Numbered from the stretch's first letter, positions 1-8,530 are shown. The stretch is DNA of 40,588 bases from Holdemanella sp. MSK.7.32 (GCF_024460475.1 NZ_JANFYN010000022.1:1-40588), one strand, 5' to 3'. Notes: generated by a model not told the origin, from the letters alone. Program-made: numbers and translations.

Positions 1-45
1 ACAATAGTTGGGCTTGCCCCTGCGAAGATAGCTAGCTGCCGGGTC
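1..45 (+). rRNA. 5S ribosomal RNA, 3' end (partial)
   Basis: The first ~45 bases read like the last third of a Firmicute 5S rRNA: a GGGCTTGCCCC hairpin, then GAAGATAGCTAGCTGCCGGG, the closing strand of the 5S terminal stem. A T-run and a strong terminator follow at once, as expected at the end of an rRNA operon. The 5' part lies outside the window, so the terminal stem cannot be paired here. The call rests on similarity to the known 5S 3' end. Confidence 0.72.
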
Positions 46-68
46 CTTTTTTTTTGCCTTTTATATTC

Positions 69-106
69 AAAAGCCAAGTCTTTATTTACTTTGACTTGGC
101 TTTTTT
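69..106 (+). terminator. Intrinsic terminator of the rRNA operon
   Basis: Perfect stem AAAAGCCAAGTC (69-80) pairs with GACTTGGCTTTT (93-104), followed by T residues to 106. A separate T9 run at 48-56 lies just before it. It separates the rRNA transcript from uvrA. Confidence 0.85.
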
Positions 107-143
107 CTTGCACATTTTTTCACATATCATGAATAAATGTTTA

Positions 144-152
144 TGGTATAAT
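144..152 (+). promoter_or_regulatory. Extended -10 promoter of uvrA
   Basis: TGGTATAAT (TGn plus perfect TATAAT at 147-152) lies 21 bases before the uvrA start. No good -35 is found at 16-18 bases, which fits an extended -10 promoter. No LexA-type box was recognised nearby. Confidence 0.6.
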
Positions 153-173
153 AAAGTGCATAGGAGGTTTACT

Positions 174-3023
174 ATGGACCAAAAGTATATAACAATACAA
201 GGTGCTCGTGAAAACAACCTTAAAAATATAAGTTTAAAAATACCTAAAGATAAATTAGTCATTATGACAGGCGTTTCTGGAAGTGGAAAAACCTCTCTAG
301 CCTTCGATACCATTTATGCTGAAGGACAACGTCGATATATGGAATCTCTATCTGCATACGCTAGACAATTTCTTGGCAATAGCGAAAAACCTGATGTTGA
401 TCAAATCGATGGATTATCACCAGCCATCGCAATTGATCAAAAAACTACATCTAATAATCCACGTTCAACCGTAGGAACAGTTACCGAAATTTATGATTAT
501 CTACGATTATTATATGCACGTATAGGTGTCCCTTATTGTCCTGATCACCATATTCCTATTACTGGAAATACAATTAAGGAAATGATTGATAAGATCATGG
601 AACTACCTGATAAAACCAGATGTACAATTTTAAGTCCAGTGATTCAAGGTAAAAAGGGATCACATAAAGATCTTTTAGAAAATTTAATGAAAGAAGGCTA
701 TATTCGAGTTCGTATTGATGGAGAAATTAAGTATCTTGAAGAACTTGAACCTTTAGATAAGAACAAGAAACATTCAATTGATGTTGTTGTTGATCGCATT
801 GTAAAGAGTGATGATCGTTCGCGTTTTCATGATTCATTAGAAACTGCACTCAAATTAAGCGATGGTTTAGCTATTTTACTAACGAATGATTCTGAAACAT
901 TATTTTCAAGCAATTATGCATGTAAAGTGTGTGGTTTTTCTGTACCTAAACTAGAACCTAAATTATTTTCATTTAATGCTCCTTTCGGAGCTTGTCCAGA
1001 ATGTAAAGGACTAGGTATTACACAGAAAGTAGATCTATCTTTGTTGATTCCGGACGATACTAAATCAATTGCCCAAGGTGGTATTCATTATTATAAAAAT
1101 ATTGTAAATACAGAAAACCTAGAATGGCAGAGAATTCATGCGCTTATTAAATATTATGAAATAGACATGGATACACCTATCAAAGATTTACCTAAAAAGA
1201 AGCTTAACTATTTATTATATGGTTCAGATGTACCAATCGCATACCAGTTGAATTCTCGTTCGGGAATCGTCTCAACAAAGTTAGAATACATTGAAGGTGT
1301 TTGCCCTATGATTGAACGTAGATATATGGAAACTACTTCAACGATGTCTCGAGAATGGTACGGTTCTTTCTTGGCAGATGCTCAATGTCCGAAATGTCAT
1401 GGAGCACGATTAAATAAACAGGCACTATCTGTACTTGTTGGTGGAAAAAACATTTATGAATGGACGCAAATGAGTATTAGTGAAGCCATCGATTTTATGG
1501 ATCAGTTAAAATTAACTCCAACACAAGCTAAGATTGCAGAGTTGGTGGTCAAAGAAATTAAAAACCGTCTTTCATTTTTAAATCATGTTGGACTTAGTTA
1601 TTTAACACTCGATCGTTTAGCATCCACTTTATCAGGTGGAGAAGCGCAACGTATTCGCTTGGCAACACAGATTGGATCCCGCTTAACGGGTGTTATGTAT
1701 GTTTTGGATGAACCAAGTATTGGTTTGCACCAAAGGGACAATGACCGTTTGATTGGTGCATTAAAAGATATGCGTGATTTAGGCAATACATTAATTGTGG
1801 TTGAACATGATGAAGATACAATGCGAGCAAGCGATTATATTGTGGATGTAGGACCGGGTGCCGGTGTGCATGGTGGACAAATCGTTGCGGCAGGAACACC
1901 TGAAGAAATCATGCAAAACAAAAACTCAATTACGGGAGCTTACTTAAGTGGACGTAAAAGAATTGAAGTACCGGCAACGCGTCGCAAAGGAAATGGCAAG
2001 AAACTAAAGATTGTGAAAGCGAGTCAAAACAACTTGAAAAATGTGAATGTAACTATTAAACTTGGTACATTTACTGTTGTCACTGGTGTTTCAGGAAGTG
2101 GGAAATCGTCATTAGTTACAGAAGTATTAACACATGGTTTACAACATGCACTAGGACGATTAAGAATTAAGCCAGGGGCATGTAAAGAAATTCAAGGAAT
2201 CGAAAATATTGATAAGATTGTTGAAATAGGACAAGATCCAATCGGTAGAACGCCACGTTCAAATCCTGCTACATATACAGGTGTATTCGATGATATTCGT
2301 GATTTATTTGCGCAGACAAAAGAAGCTAAAATGTTAGGCTATGATAAAGGACGCTTTTCATTCAATGTGAAAGGTGGACGTTGTGAAGCTTGTCAAGGCG
2401 ATGGAATTTTACGTATTTCTATGCACTTTTTACCAGATGTTTATGTACCTTGTGATCAATGTGGTGGAAAGCGTTACAACGAAGAAACATTACAAGTCCA
2501 TTATAAAGGCAAGACGATTGCGGATGTATTGGATATGACGGTTGAAGAAGCCTTGGAATTCTTCAGCAATGTTTCAAAAATCAAACATAAACTACAAACA
2601 TTAAACGATGTAGGACTTTCTTATATTAAGTTAGGTCAAAGTGCTACGACTTTATCTGGTGGTGAAGCACAACGTGTTAAACTGGCAAGTGAACTTCAAA
2701 AGAAGGCAACAGGAAAAACATTATTTGTGCTTGATGAACCAACAACAGGTTTGCATAGTGATGATGTAAAGAAATTGATTGATGTTCTACAACGTCTTGT
2801 AGAACATGGTGATACAGTATTAGTTATAGAGCACAATTTGGATGTGATCAAATGTGCAGATCAAATTATAGATATGGGACCTGAAGGTGGACAAGGAGGA
2901 GGAACTGTGATTTGCACGGGAACTCCAGAAAAGGTTGCTGCATGTAAAGAGAGTTATACAGGTCAATATTTAAAACCAATGTTAGAAAAAGGAGGAGACC
3001 ATGGCAAAAGTAATTGTTCGTGA
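174..3023 (+). CDS. uvrA: UvrABC excinuclease subunit A
   Basis: DNA-damage recognition ATPase of nucleotide excision repair; a UvrA dimer loads UvrB at lesions. The 949-residue protein has the family length and layout: Walker A GVSGSGKT at 33-40, zinc-finger Cys pairs (CKVC...CPEC), ABC signature LSGGEAQR near 486 with Walker B VLDEPSIGLH, a second Walker A GVSGSGKSS near 638, a Zn module CEAC...CDQC, and a second LSGGEAQR near 827 with LDEPTTGLH. The ATG at 174 is chosen because AGGAGG lies 6 bases upstream and the protein then begins at the usual UvrA N-terminus; a longer in-frame start at 54 lies inside the terminator and is rejected. No uvrB is next to it. It is first in an operon with hprK, which overlaps its end by 23 bases. 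Confidence 0.97.
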   Translation: MDQKYITIQGARENNLKNISLKIPKDKLVIMTGVSGSGKTSLAFDTIYAEGQRRYMESLSAYARQFLGNSEKPDVDQIDGLSPAIAIDQKTTSNNPRSTVGTVTEIYDYLRLLYARIGVPYCPDHHIPITGNTIKEMIDKIMELPDKTRCTILSPVIQGKKGSHKDLLENLMKEGYIRVRIDGEIKYLEELEPLDKNKKHSIDVVVDRIVKSDDRSRFHDSLETALKLSDGLAILLTNDSETLFSSNYACKVCGFSVPKLEPKLFSFNAPFGACPECKGLGITQKVDLSLLIPDDTKSIAQGGIHYYKNIVNTENLEWQRIHALIKYYEIDMDTPIKDLPKKKLNYLLYGSDVPIAYQLNSRSGIVSTKLEYIEGVCPMIERRYMETTSTMSREWYGSFLADAQCPKCHGARLNKQALSVLVGGKNIYEWTQMSISEAIDFMDQLKLTPTQAKIAELVVKEIKNRLSFLNHVGLSYLTLDRLASTLSGGEAQRIRLATQIGSRLTGVMYVLDEPSIGLHQRDNDRLIGALKDMRDLGNTLIVVEHDEDTMRASDYIVDVGPGAGVHGGQIVAAGTPEEIMQNKNSITGAYLSGRKRIEVPATRRKGNGKKLKIVKASQNNLKNVNVTIKLGTFTVVTGVSGSGKSSLVTEVLTHGLQHALGRLRIKPGACKEIQGIENIDKIVEIGQDPIGRTPRSNPATYTGVFDDIRDLFAQTKEAKMLGYDKGRFSFNVKGGRCEACQGDGILRISMHFLPDVYVPCDQCGGKRYNEETLQVHYKGKTIADVLDMTVEEALEFFSNVSKIKHKLQTLNDVGLSYIKLGQSATTLSGGEAQRVKLASELQKKATGKTLFVLDEPTTGLHSDDVKKLIDVLQRLVEHGDTVLVIEHNLDVIKCADQIIDMGPEGGQGGGTVICTGTPEKVAACKESYTGQYLKPMLEKGGDHGKSNCS

Positions 3024-3963
3024 TTTAGCTAAAAAATTCATGTGGACTATTGTAACTGGGGATTCAGACTCATTAAATCGTCCGTTGACTTTGGCAGATA
3101 CAAACCGCCCTGGATTAGAACTAGCCGGATATTTTCCAGACACACAAACAAAACGTCTTGTCGTACTTGGGGATAAAGAAATAGGATATATCGAAGAGCA
3201 GATGGATGAAATTTCTCAGCGTCGTTCTTTTGAATTTTTGACAGGAGATAATACACCATGTATTGTGGTTGCGCATGGGCATGAGTGTCCTCCTGTTTTA
3301 AAAGAGATAGCACAACGTAAAAATTTCCCTGTATTTAAAACAGAACATCAAACATCGCACGCAATCGTTAGTATCACAAACTATCTAGATGAATGTCTTG
3401 CAGAATCTGTAGTCATTCATGGAGAGTTAGTGCGTGTATTTGGGGTTGGTGTATTGATTACCGGTCGAAGCGGTATGGGAAAAAGCGAAATTGCCTTGGA
3501 ACTTATCAAACGAGGCCACCAATTAGTTGGTGATGATCGTATTGATTGTTACAAAATACACGATGATTTGGTAGGAAGAACGACACCTATGTTAGAAGGG
3601 TTCATGGAACTGAGAGGTGTTGGAATTATCAATGTTTCTCGCATGTATGGAGTAGGAGCTGTTGCCCATGAAACACAAATTGAATTTCAAATCGATTTAG
3701 AACCATTTAATGATTCTTATGAATATGATCGTGTTGGAATTGAAGAAAAAGAATACAATGAGATTTTAGGAATCAAAATTTTAAAGATGACTATTCCGGT
3801 TTCTCAAGGACGTCCAATGTCATCTGTTATTGAAACGGCTGTGACAAACTTCTTATTGTTGAAAGATGGCTTAGATTCAGCTAAAGAATTTGAAGAGCGT
3901 GTGCTAGCACAAATCTCTGAGAATAAGAAGGAGGAATTCGATGCATCTGTTTCCGAACACTAG
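3001..3963 (+). CDS. hprK: HPr kinase/phosphorylase
   Basis: Bifunctional sensor enzyme of carbon catabolite repression. It phosphorylates Ser46 of the PTS protein HPr with ATP or PPi and reverses this by phosphorolysis, releasing PPi. The 320-residue length is normal. An N-terminal substrate-like domain precedes the catalytic domain, with the conserved His in VIHGELV (about H140), P-loop GRSGMGKS (155-162), GDDR, and the family signature ELRGVGIINV. AAGGAGG just before the ATG supports the start even though it lies inside uvrA. Its neighbours lgt and trxB match the classic Firmicute hprK operon. It would control CcpA-type repression, perhaps including the PTS operon at 13.3 kb. Confidence 0.96.
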   Translation: MAKVIVRDLAKKFMWTIVTGDSDSLNRPLTLADTNRPGLELAGYFPDTQTKRLVVLGDKEIGYIEEQMDEISQRRSFEFLTGDNTPCIVVAHGHECPPVLKEIAQRKNFPVFKTEHQTSHAIVSITNYLDECLAESVVIHGELVRVFGVGVLITGRSGMGKSEIALELIKRGHQLVGDDRIDCYKIHDDLVGRTTPMLEGFMELRGVGIINVSRMYGVGAVAHETQIEFQIDLEPFNDSYEYDRVGIEEKEYNEILGIKILKMTIPVSQGRPMSSVIETAVTNFLLLKDGLDSAKEFEERVLAQISENKKEEFDASVSEH

Positions 3964-5398
3964 AATTTTTGTTTCTTTTGGATCTTTAGAAATTGCTTGG
4001 TATGCCGTTTTAATTTTAACAGGCGCATTGTGTGCCTATTTACTATGTCAAAGAGCAATGAAAAAATGGGGGTATGCACCTGAAGTTCTAGACGATTATG
4101 TAGTTCCTATGTTGTTTATTGGAATTTTGGGAGCTCGAGCCTGGTATGTTATTTTTGAATGGAATTATTATTCTTCACACCTAAATGAAATTGTAGCCAT
4201 TTGGAACGGTGGTTTGGCCATACATGGAGGTTTGATTGCAGGAACTATATTTAGTTTATTCTTCTTTAAGAAACGCAACATTTCATTTCTTAGAATGTTT
4301 GATTTGATTATGCCAACCGTGTTATTGGCACAAGCCTTTGGTCGTTGGGGAAACTTTATGAATCAAGAAGCCTATGGTGGCATTGTATCTGAGAGTTTCT
4401 TTGCGCATTATCCAGCGTTTATTAAAAATCAAATGTTTATTGATGGAGCCTATCGTATGCCTACTTTCTTATTTGAAAGTGTATGTAATCTATTAGGATT
4501 CTTGTTTATCACATTAATTTTCCGTAAGCATTGGTATAAAAGACGCGGTGACTGCGGATTTATGTATATGGTATGGTATGGAATTACACGTTTTGTGATT
4601 GAAGGAATGCGAACAGATTCTTTAATGGTATTTGGCCTTCGTACAGCTCAACTTGTATCTTTAGCTTTAATGGTTGTTGGTTGTCTTGGCTTAATGGGTG
4701 TATTTCATAAGGTGTTTCACTGGAAAAAGAAACCGATTGTTTTGTTTGACTTGGATGGAACGCTGATTGATTCACAACAATTGGTTTTTGAAACATTTAG
4801 AAGAGTTTTTAAAGAATTAAAACCCAATTATGAATTATCAAATGAAGAATTATATTCATTCTTTGGACCAACGTTAGAAGTAACTTTTTCAAAGTATTTC
4901 CCAGAAGAGCAGGTACAAAGTATTATTGATCGTTATCAAGTAATCAATAAATCTTTGCATAAAAATCTATTAAAGGAAGTGCCTCATGCCAAAGAAATGT
5001 TAGAGGGGTTAAAAGAACAAAATATACAGTGTGCGGTAATATCAAATAAGCGTATTGAAGTTGTGAAAAGAGGACTAAAACAAGCTGGTTTAAATGGCTA
5101 TTTCAAGGTTGTATTGGGAAAAGAAAATTTGCCCGAACCTAAGCCAAGTGCATCTGGCTTGATTGAAGCATGCAACTTATTACATACTAGTCATGACGAT
5201 TGTATTTATGTTGGTGATAATGTTGCGGATATTGTAGCCGCAAAAAATATGGCTGCCTATTCTGTAGGGTTTAGTGTAGATGAAAAACAACGCGAAGCTT
5301 TAGAAAAAGCACATCCATGTAAGGTCATCGATGATTTAATGCAGTTAGTACCATTATGTAAGGAGGATCGCATATGGAGCGACAATACGATTTGGTAA
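3941..5398 (+). CDS. lgt: Lgt prolipoprotein diacylglyceryl transferase fused to a HAD phosphatase
   Basis: Residues 1-258 are Lgt, the membrane enzyme that moves diacylglycerol from phosphatidylglycerol to the lipobox Cys of prolipoproteins. It has several membrane segments, HGG (His95), the signature GRWGNFMNQEAYG (134-146) and Arg224 in GMRTDS. After a short basic linker (WKKKP, 261-265), residues 266-475 form a complete HAD hydrolase: DLDGTLIDS (motif I, 270-278), SNK (368-370), Lys401 in PKPS, and GDNVADI (425-431). The HAD resembles PpaX/Gph phosphatases. The 485-residue length equals both parts, with one continuous frame and no internal stop. In Bacillus the hprK operon contains separate lgt and ppaX, and PpaX hydrolyses the PPi made by HprK; the fusion plausibly tethers that activity to the membrane. 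Overlaps hprK by 23 bases; AAGGAGG precedes the ATG. Confidence 0.93.
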   Translation: MHLFPNTRIFVSFGSLEIAWYAVLILTGALCAYLLCQRAMKKWGYAPEVLDDYVVPMLFIGILGARAWYVIFEWNYYSSHLNEIVAIWNGGLAIHGGLIAGTIFSLFFFKKRNISFLRMFDLIMPTVLLAQAFGRWGNFMNQEAYGGIVSESFFAHYPAFIKNQMFIDGAYRMPTFLFESVCNLLGFLFITLIFRKHWYKRRGDCGFMYMVWYGITRFVIEGMRTDSLMVFGLRTAQLVSLALMVVGCLGLMGVFHKVFHWKKKPIVLFDLDGTLIDSQQLVFETFRRVFKELKPNYELSNEELYSFFGPTLEVTFSKYFPEEQVQSIIDRYQVINKSLHKNLLKEVPHAKEMLEGLKEQNIQCAVISNKRIEVVKRGLKQAGLNGYFKVVLGKENLPEPKPSASGLIEACNLLHTSHDDCIYVGDNVADIVAAKNMAAYSVGFSVDEKQREALEKAHPCKVIDDLMQLVPLCKEDRIWSDNTIW

Positions 5399-6288
5399 TA
5401 GTTGGTGCCGGCCCTGCTGGTTTAAGCGCAGCATTATATGGTTCAAGGGCAGGACTTAAAACTTTGATATTAGAAAATGGAGCGCCTGGTGGAAAATTGA
5501 TTAAGACAAATAAAATCAGTAATTATCCAGGTATAAAAGATATTGAAGGTACACAGTTGGCAATGGATATGTTTGAACAAGCAACATCCTTTCAAGCTGA
5601 ATATGCGTATGGTGAAGTCAATAAAATCGATGAAAATAAAAATGTATATTTAAACGATGGGAATGTTGTGAAAGGGGAAGCTGTCATTCTTGCGACAGGG
5701 ACAAAGGAACGTTTATTGAATATTCCTGGGGAAAATGAAAATCTAGGACATGGTGTTTCTTTCTGTGCAGTTTGTGACGGTGCATTTTTTAGAGATAAAG
5801 AGGTTGTAGTGATTGGTGGAGGAAACTCGGCATTAGAAGAATCGATTTATCTTGCCGGGCTTGCGCGCAGTGTTACGATTGTGATTCGTAGAGATGTATT
5901 TAGAGCTGAAGAACATATTCAAAAACAAATTGAAGAGAACGCAAAGATTCATGTCATTAAGAAGCATATTCCTGTTCGAATTTTAAGTTCGGAAGGAAAA
6001 GTATCCGGTATTGAACTTGAAAATGTGGATACGCATGAAAAACAAGTTATAGAATGTTCAGGTATCTTCCCTTATGTTGGACAAGATCCAAATACGGATT
6101 GTGTACAAGATTTAGGTATATTAAATGAGCGTGGCTATGTTCTAGTCGATGATGATCGTCAAACAAAAATTCCAGGAATTTATGCAGCAGGCGATGTCAT
6201 TGACAAAAATTTAAGACAGGTTATTACGGCATGTAACGATGGTGCCATTGCAGCACAGCATGCATTTCATAAAATAAAAGGAATTTAA
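5374..6288 (+). CDS. trxB: Thioredoxin-disulfide reductase
   Basis: Flavoprotein that reduces thioredoxin with NADPH in the cytoplasm. The 304-residue protein has an N-terminal FAD motif GAGPAG (11-16), the redox-active pair CAVC (Cys131 and Cys134), the NADPH motif GGGNSALEE (148-156) and C-terminal FAD contact YAAGDV. The pattern is that of low-molecular-weight bacterial TrxB. The start lies 25 bases inside the lgt-HAD gene behind AAGGAGG. Its likely substrate thioredoxin is encoded at 28.7 kb. The last gene of the operon, it is followed by a GAAA-loop hairpin. Confidence 0.95.
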   Translation: MERQYDLVIVGAGPAGLSAALYGSRAGLKTLILENGAPGGKLIKTNKISNYPGIKDIEGTQLAMDMFEQATSFQAEYAYGEVNKIDENKNVYLNDGNVVKGEAVILATGTKERLLNIPGENENLGHGVSFCAVCDGAFFRDKEVVVIGGGNSALEESIYLAGLARSVTIVIRRDVFRAEEHIQKQIEENAKIHVIKKHIPVRILSSEGKVSGIELENVDTHEKQVIECSGIFPYVGQDPNTDCVQDLGILNERGYVLVDDDRQTKIPGIYAAGDVIDKNLRQVITACNDGAIAAQHAFHKIKGI

Positions 6289-6297
6289 TAATCCCAG

Positions 6298-6327
6298 AAA
6301 CCAGGTGGAAACATCTGGTTTTAATTT
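6298..6327 (+). terminator. Hairpin terminator after trxB
   Basis: AAACCAGGTG (6298-6307), GAAA tetraloop, CATCTGGTTT (6312-6321): a 10-bp stem with one G-U pair, then a broken T tract (TTTTAATTT). It is probably a moderate-strength terminator for the uvrA-trxB operon. Confidence 0.65.
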
Positions 6328-6360
6328 ACAAAAAAGCGATTGAAACGGCTTACAATATGC

Positions 6361-6389
6361 TTGAAATCAATCACTGAAAGTGATTTAAT
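6361..6389 (+). promoter_or_regulatory. Promoter with palindromic operator in the spacer
   Basis: -35 TTGAAA (6361-6366), 17-bp spacer, -10 TTTAAT (6384-6389). The spacer is largely filled by a perfect dyad AATCACT-GAA-AGTGATT (6369-6385), which also touches the -10. A bound repressor would block RNA polymerase, so this looks like an operator. The cognate regulator is unknown. Confidence 0.55.
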
Positions 6390-6420
6390 TAAGATAAGAA
6401 AAGGATTTGAGGTGTTATTT

Positions 6421-6912
6421 ATGTTGCCTGAAGAAGCAATCAAAAAGGTAATGGATGCGTATTACCATATTACTGGATTAAGATGCTATTTCGTGCAAGA
6501 CGAGACAGAAATTAGCAGTGCAAAGGAAAAGAACTTCTTTTGTAAATGCTTAAAAACAAGTTCATCTGCATTACGCCAATGTGATGAATGTACATTTGAA
6601 AATTATACAGGAGCTTTAAAATCGAATGAACCGCAAAAGTATGCATGCCATGCAGGACTAGTGAAATGGAGTGTTCCCGTATCGCTTGCAGATGTAAAAG
6701 GTGTAATTGTATCAGAAGGTGTTATTACAAAGCAGCAAGGCTTAGAAGCAGAGGATTGGGTCAATCATTTGGCAGAAACATATAATGTTTCTAGACCTAT
6801 ACTTTTACATAACTACACAAAAGTTGTTGTGATGAATGAAGATCAGGTTGAAGAAAGTATTGAATTGATGCAAGATCTATTAAAGTACTACAAAGCAGTA
6901 ATCGAGGGTTAA
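6421..6912 (+). CDS. Stand-alone PocR-type sensory domain protein
   Basis: The 163-residue soluble protein consists almost entirely of a PocR-like ligand-binding domain, a PAS-like fold with conserved cysteines usually attached to AraC regulators or histidine kinases. Visible are CKC (41-43), CDEC (54-57), and YACHAGL (74-80) followed by the hydrophobic strands WSVPVSL and GVIVSEG. Six cysteines (22, 41, 43, 54, 57, 76) could bind a metal or cofactor. No DNA-binding or kinase domain is attached, so its output is unknown; it may act through a partner. The ATG at 6421 is preferred because GAGGTG lies 6 bases upstream and it starts downstream of the predicted promoter; a TTG at 6340 has no ribosome site. 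Single-gene unit. Confidence 0.7.
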   Translation: MLPEEAIKKVMDAYYHITGLRCYFVQDETEISSAKEKNFFCKCLKTSSSALRQCDECTFENYTGALKSNEPQKYACHAGLVKWSVPVSLADVKGVIVSEGVITKQQGLEAEDWVNHLAETYNVSRPILLHNYTKVVVMNEDQVEESIELMQDLLKYYKAVIEG

Positions 6913-6928
6913 TTCCTTCGATTTTTTT
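6901..6928 (+). terminator. Terminator overlapping the end of the PocR-domain gene
   Basis: ATCGAGG (6901-6907) pairs with CCTTCGAT (6915-6922) with one G-U pair and a short loop containing the TAA stop. Seven T residues follow to 6928. Confidence 0.7.
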
Positions 6929-6931
6929 GTA

Positions 6932-6957
6932 TAAAAAAAGCCAGCAATTTGCTGACT
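6932..6957 (-). terminator. Terminator of the polysaccharide deacetylase gene
   Basis: On the minus strand AGTCAGC-AAATT-GCTGGCT is followed by TTTTTTT. It faces the plus-strand terminator, separating two convergent genes. Confidence 0.8.
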
Positions 6958-8330
6958 TAGTTATTGACTCCATGATGGAATATGGGTGTATCATCACTGA
7001 TCGCTTTAAATACATAACCACGACTTTTATAGTTTTCAATGATGGCGGGCAAAGCTTCAACTGTAGAAGTTTTAGGACTTGAGTCGTGGAACAACAACAT
7101 AATTTGATCGTAGTTGCAATTTGTTGAGTTATCGACGATTGTTTGAGCAGGTACGCTGTTTGAAGCGGCATCCCCACTTGAGCAGTTCCAGTCAAAATAT
7201 TCATAACCTCTTTCATGTACCATACTATCAAGTTTTGACATAATACCCTGAGAGTAGTTGGCAGAAACCATATTGCTTGAACCACCAGGGAAACGAATAT
7301 ATTTTGGAGCTTTTCCTGTGATTTGTTTAACCATATCACTTATTTGTTGTAAATCATTAAAATATGCTTCTGTAGACGAATAGACAGTCGCATAATCATG
7401 CGTATATGTATGAAGTGCAATTGTATTTCCTTGTTTTTCTGCTTTTCGAATGGAATCATTATATTTTTGATTGTTTCCAGTCACAAAGAATGTAGCTTTC
7501 GCATCATATTTTTTTAGTATCTTTAATACTTTATCCGTATTTTCACTTGGACCATCATCAAATGTTAGATAAACGACTTTTGTAGGATCCTCAACAATGA
7601 CATTAATTTTTTTCTTAGCCTTATTGCCAGAACGATCTGTTGCCGTAACCGTTAATTTATAAGAGCCTTCTTTTTTTGTCTTTACTTTTGAAGAATCGAT
7701 TTTGATCTTTGGATTTAAATCTAAGTTATCCGTTACGTCAATATAAGATTTAAAGTTCGGTTTTGAATCTGTGTAGACATGAATTGGATCTGTACGAATA
7801 ACAGGTTTTTCAGTATCTTTTTTTAACGTAAGTGTCGTATCTTTCATTGTGCAATTTCCATATGCATCTTTAGCTACGATCGTCACTGTTTGTTTTTCAT
7901 CTTTAGTCACTTTATTTTTAAAAGATAAGGTAACCTTTGAATCATCTTCAACACTTTCTACAAAAGAATTGGGCTTCACATCTTCTTTTAAATCGGTGGT
8001 GTATGTTTTAACTTTTAGCTTTGGCGCTTTCGTATCTTTTACTGAGACTGTACATGTTTTTTTATAGTCTTTTATTTGATAAGTAACCGTATAATTCCCC
8101 ACTTTTTTAGTATCGATATCACTTGAAACTTGAACACTAGAATCCGAATGATAGAAGACTTGTTGAATGTTTGTCTTTGGATCATATTCATGATTGATCT
8201 CTACTTCTGGATTTGTAGAATATAATAATATAGGATTTTTAAAAGCATAACCCATCAAAAATATCATGCATATAAATAAAAAAGCAATCAAGCCATTTCC
8301 GAAAGTATCTTTCCTTTTTTTATTTGTCAT
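6957..8330 (-). CDS. Membrane-anchored polysaccharide (peptidoglycan) deacetylase with Ig-like domains
   Basis: The 457-residue extracellular CE4 enzyme probably removes acetyl groups from cell-wall GlcNAc or MurNAc, which protects against lysozyme. A basic N-terminus is followed by one membrane segment (about 13-36) acting as an uncleaved anchor. Residues ~40-250 form two or three short all-beta repeats, each ending in motifs such as KDTKAP, KDTEKP and TDRSGNKAKK, typical of bacterial Ig-like/DUF5011 domains. The NodB domain starts near 252 with TFDDGPS (D258, D259). His307 and His311 (HTYTH) are metal ligands; RFPGGSSN (346-353), DWN (380-382) and His415 complete the catalytic set, so it should be active. 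The exact substrate (pgdA-like or pdaA-like) cannot be told. Confidence 0.9.
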   Translation of the reverse strand: MTNKKRKDTFGNGLIAFLFICMIFLMGYAFKNPILLYSTNPEVEINHEYDPKTNIQQVFYHSDSSVQVSSDIDTKKVGNYTVTYQIKDYKKTCTVSVKDTKAPKLKVKTYTTDLKEDVKPNSFVESVEDDSKVTLSFKNKVTKDEKQTVTIVAKDAYGNCTMKDTTLTLKKDTEKPVIRTDPIHVYTDSKPNFKSYIDVTDNLDLNPKIKIDSSKVKTKKEGSYKLTVTATDRSGNKAKKKINVIVEDPTKVVYLTFDDGPSENTDKVLKILKKYDAKATFFVTGNNQKYNDSIRKAEKQGNTIALHTYTHDYATVYSSTEAYFNDLQQISDMVKQITGKAPKYIRFPGGSSNMVSANYSQGIMSKLDSMVHERGYEYFDWNCSSGDAASNSVPAQTIVDNSTNCNYDQIMLLFHDSSPKTSTVEALPAIIENYKSRGYVFKAISDDTPIFHHGVNN

Positions 8331-8475
8331 AGTTGACCCTCGAAAGATAGGTTACAGTCTTTTTTTGTGCATAAAAAATTAAATTCCCTTAACATAATTA
8401 ACCCCTTTTAAACTCTATATCTATTATACATGAAATAAGAGGAATTGTTCTAAAGATTATGGTTCTTTTTTCTTG

Positions 8476-8504
8476 TTGTAGTTGCGCATAAATTCTTATA
8501 TAAT
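8476..8504 (+). promoter_or_regulatory. Promoter of darA
   Basis: TTGTAG (8476-8481), 17-bp spacer, TATAAT (8499-8504). The rest of the 200-bp divergent gap (8331-8530) is AT-rich. I see no riboswitch or repeat in it. Confidence 0.5.
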
Positions 8505-8530
8505 AACCTTAGAAAGGTGGGGGAAGCACT

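Noticed and set aside
54..173. N-terminal extension of uvrA starting at 54
   Set aside because: It would run through the rRNA terminator, has no ribosome site, and adds 40 non-family residues; AGGAGG before ATG 174 fits better.
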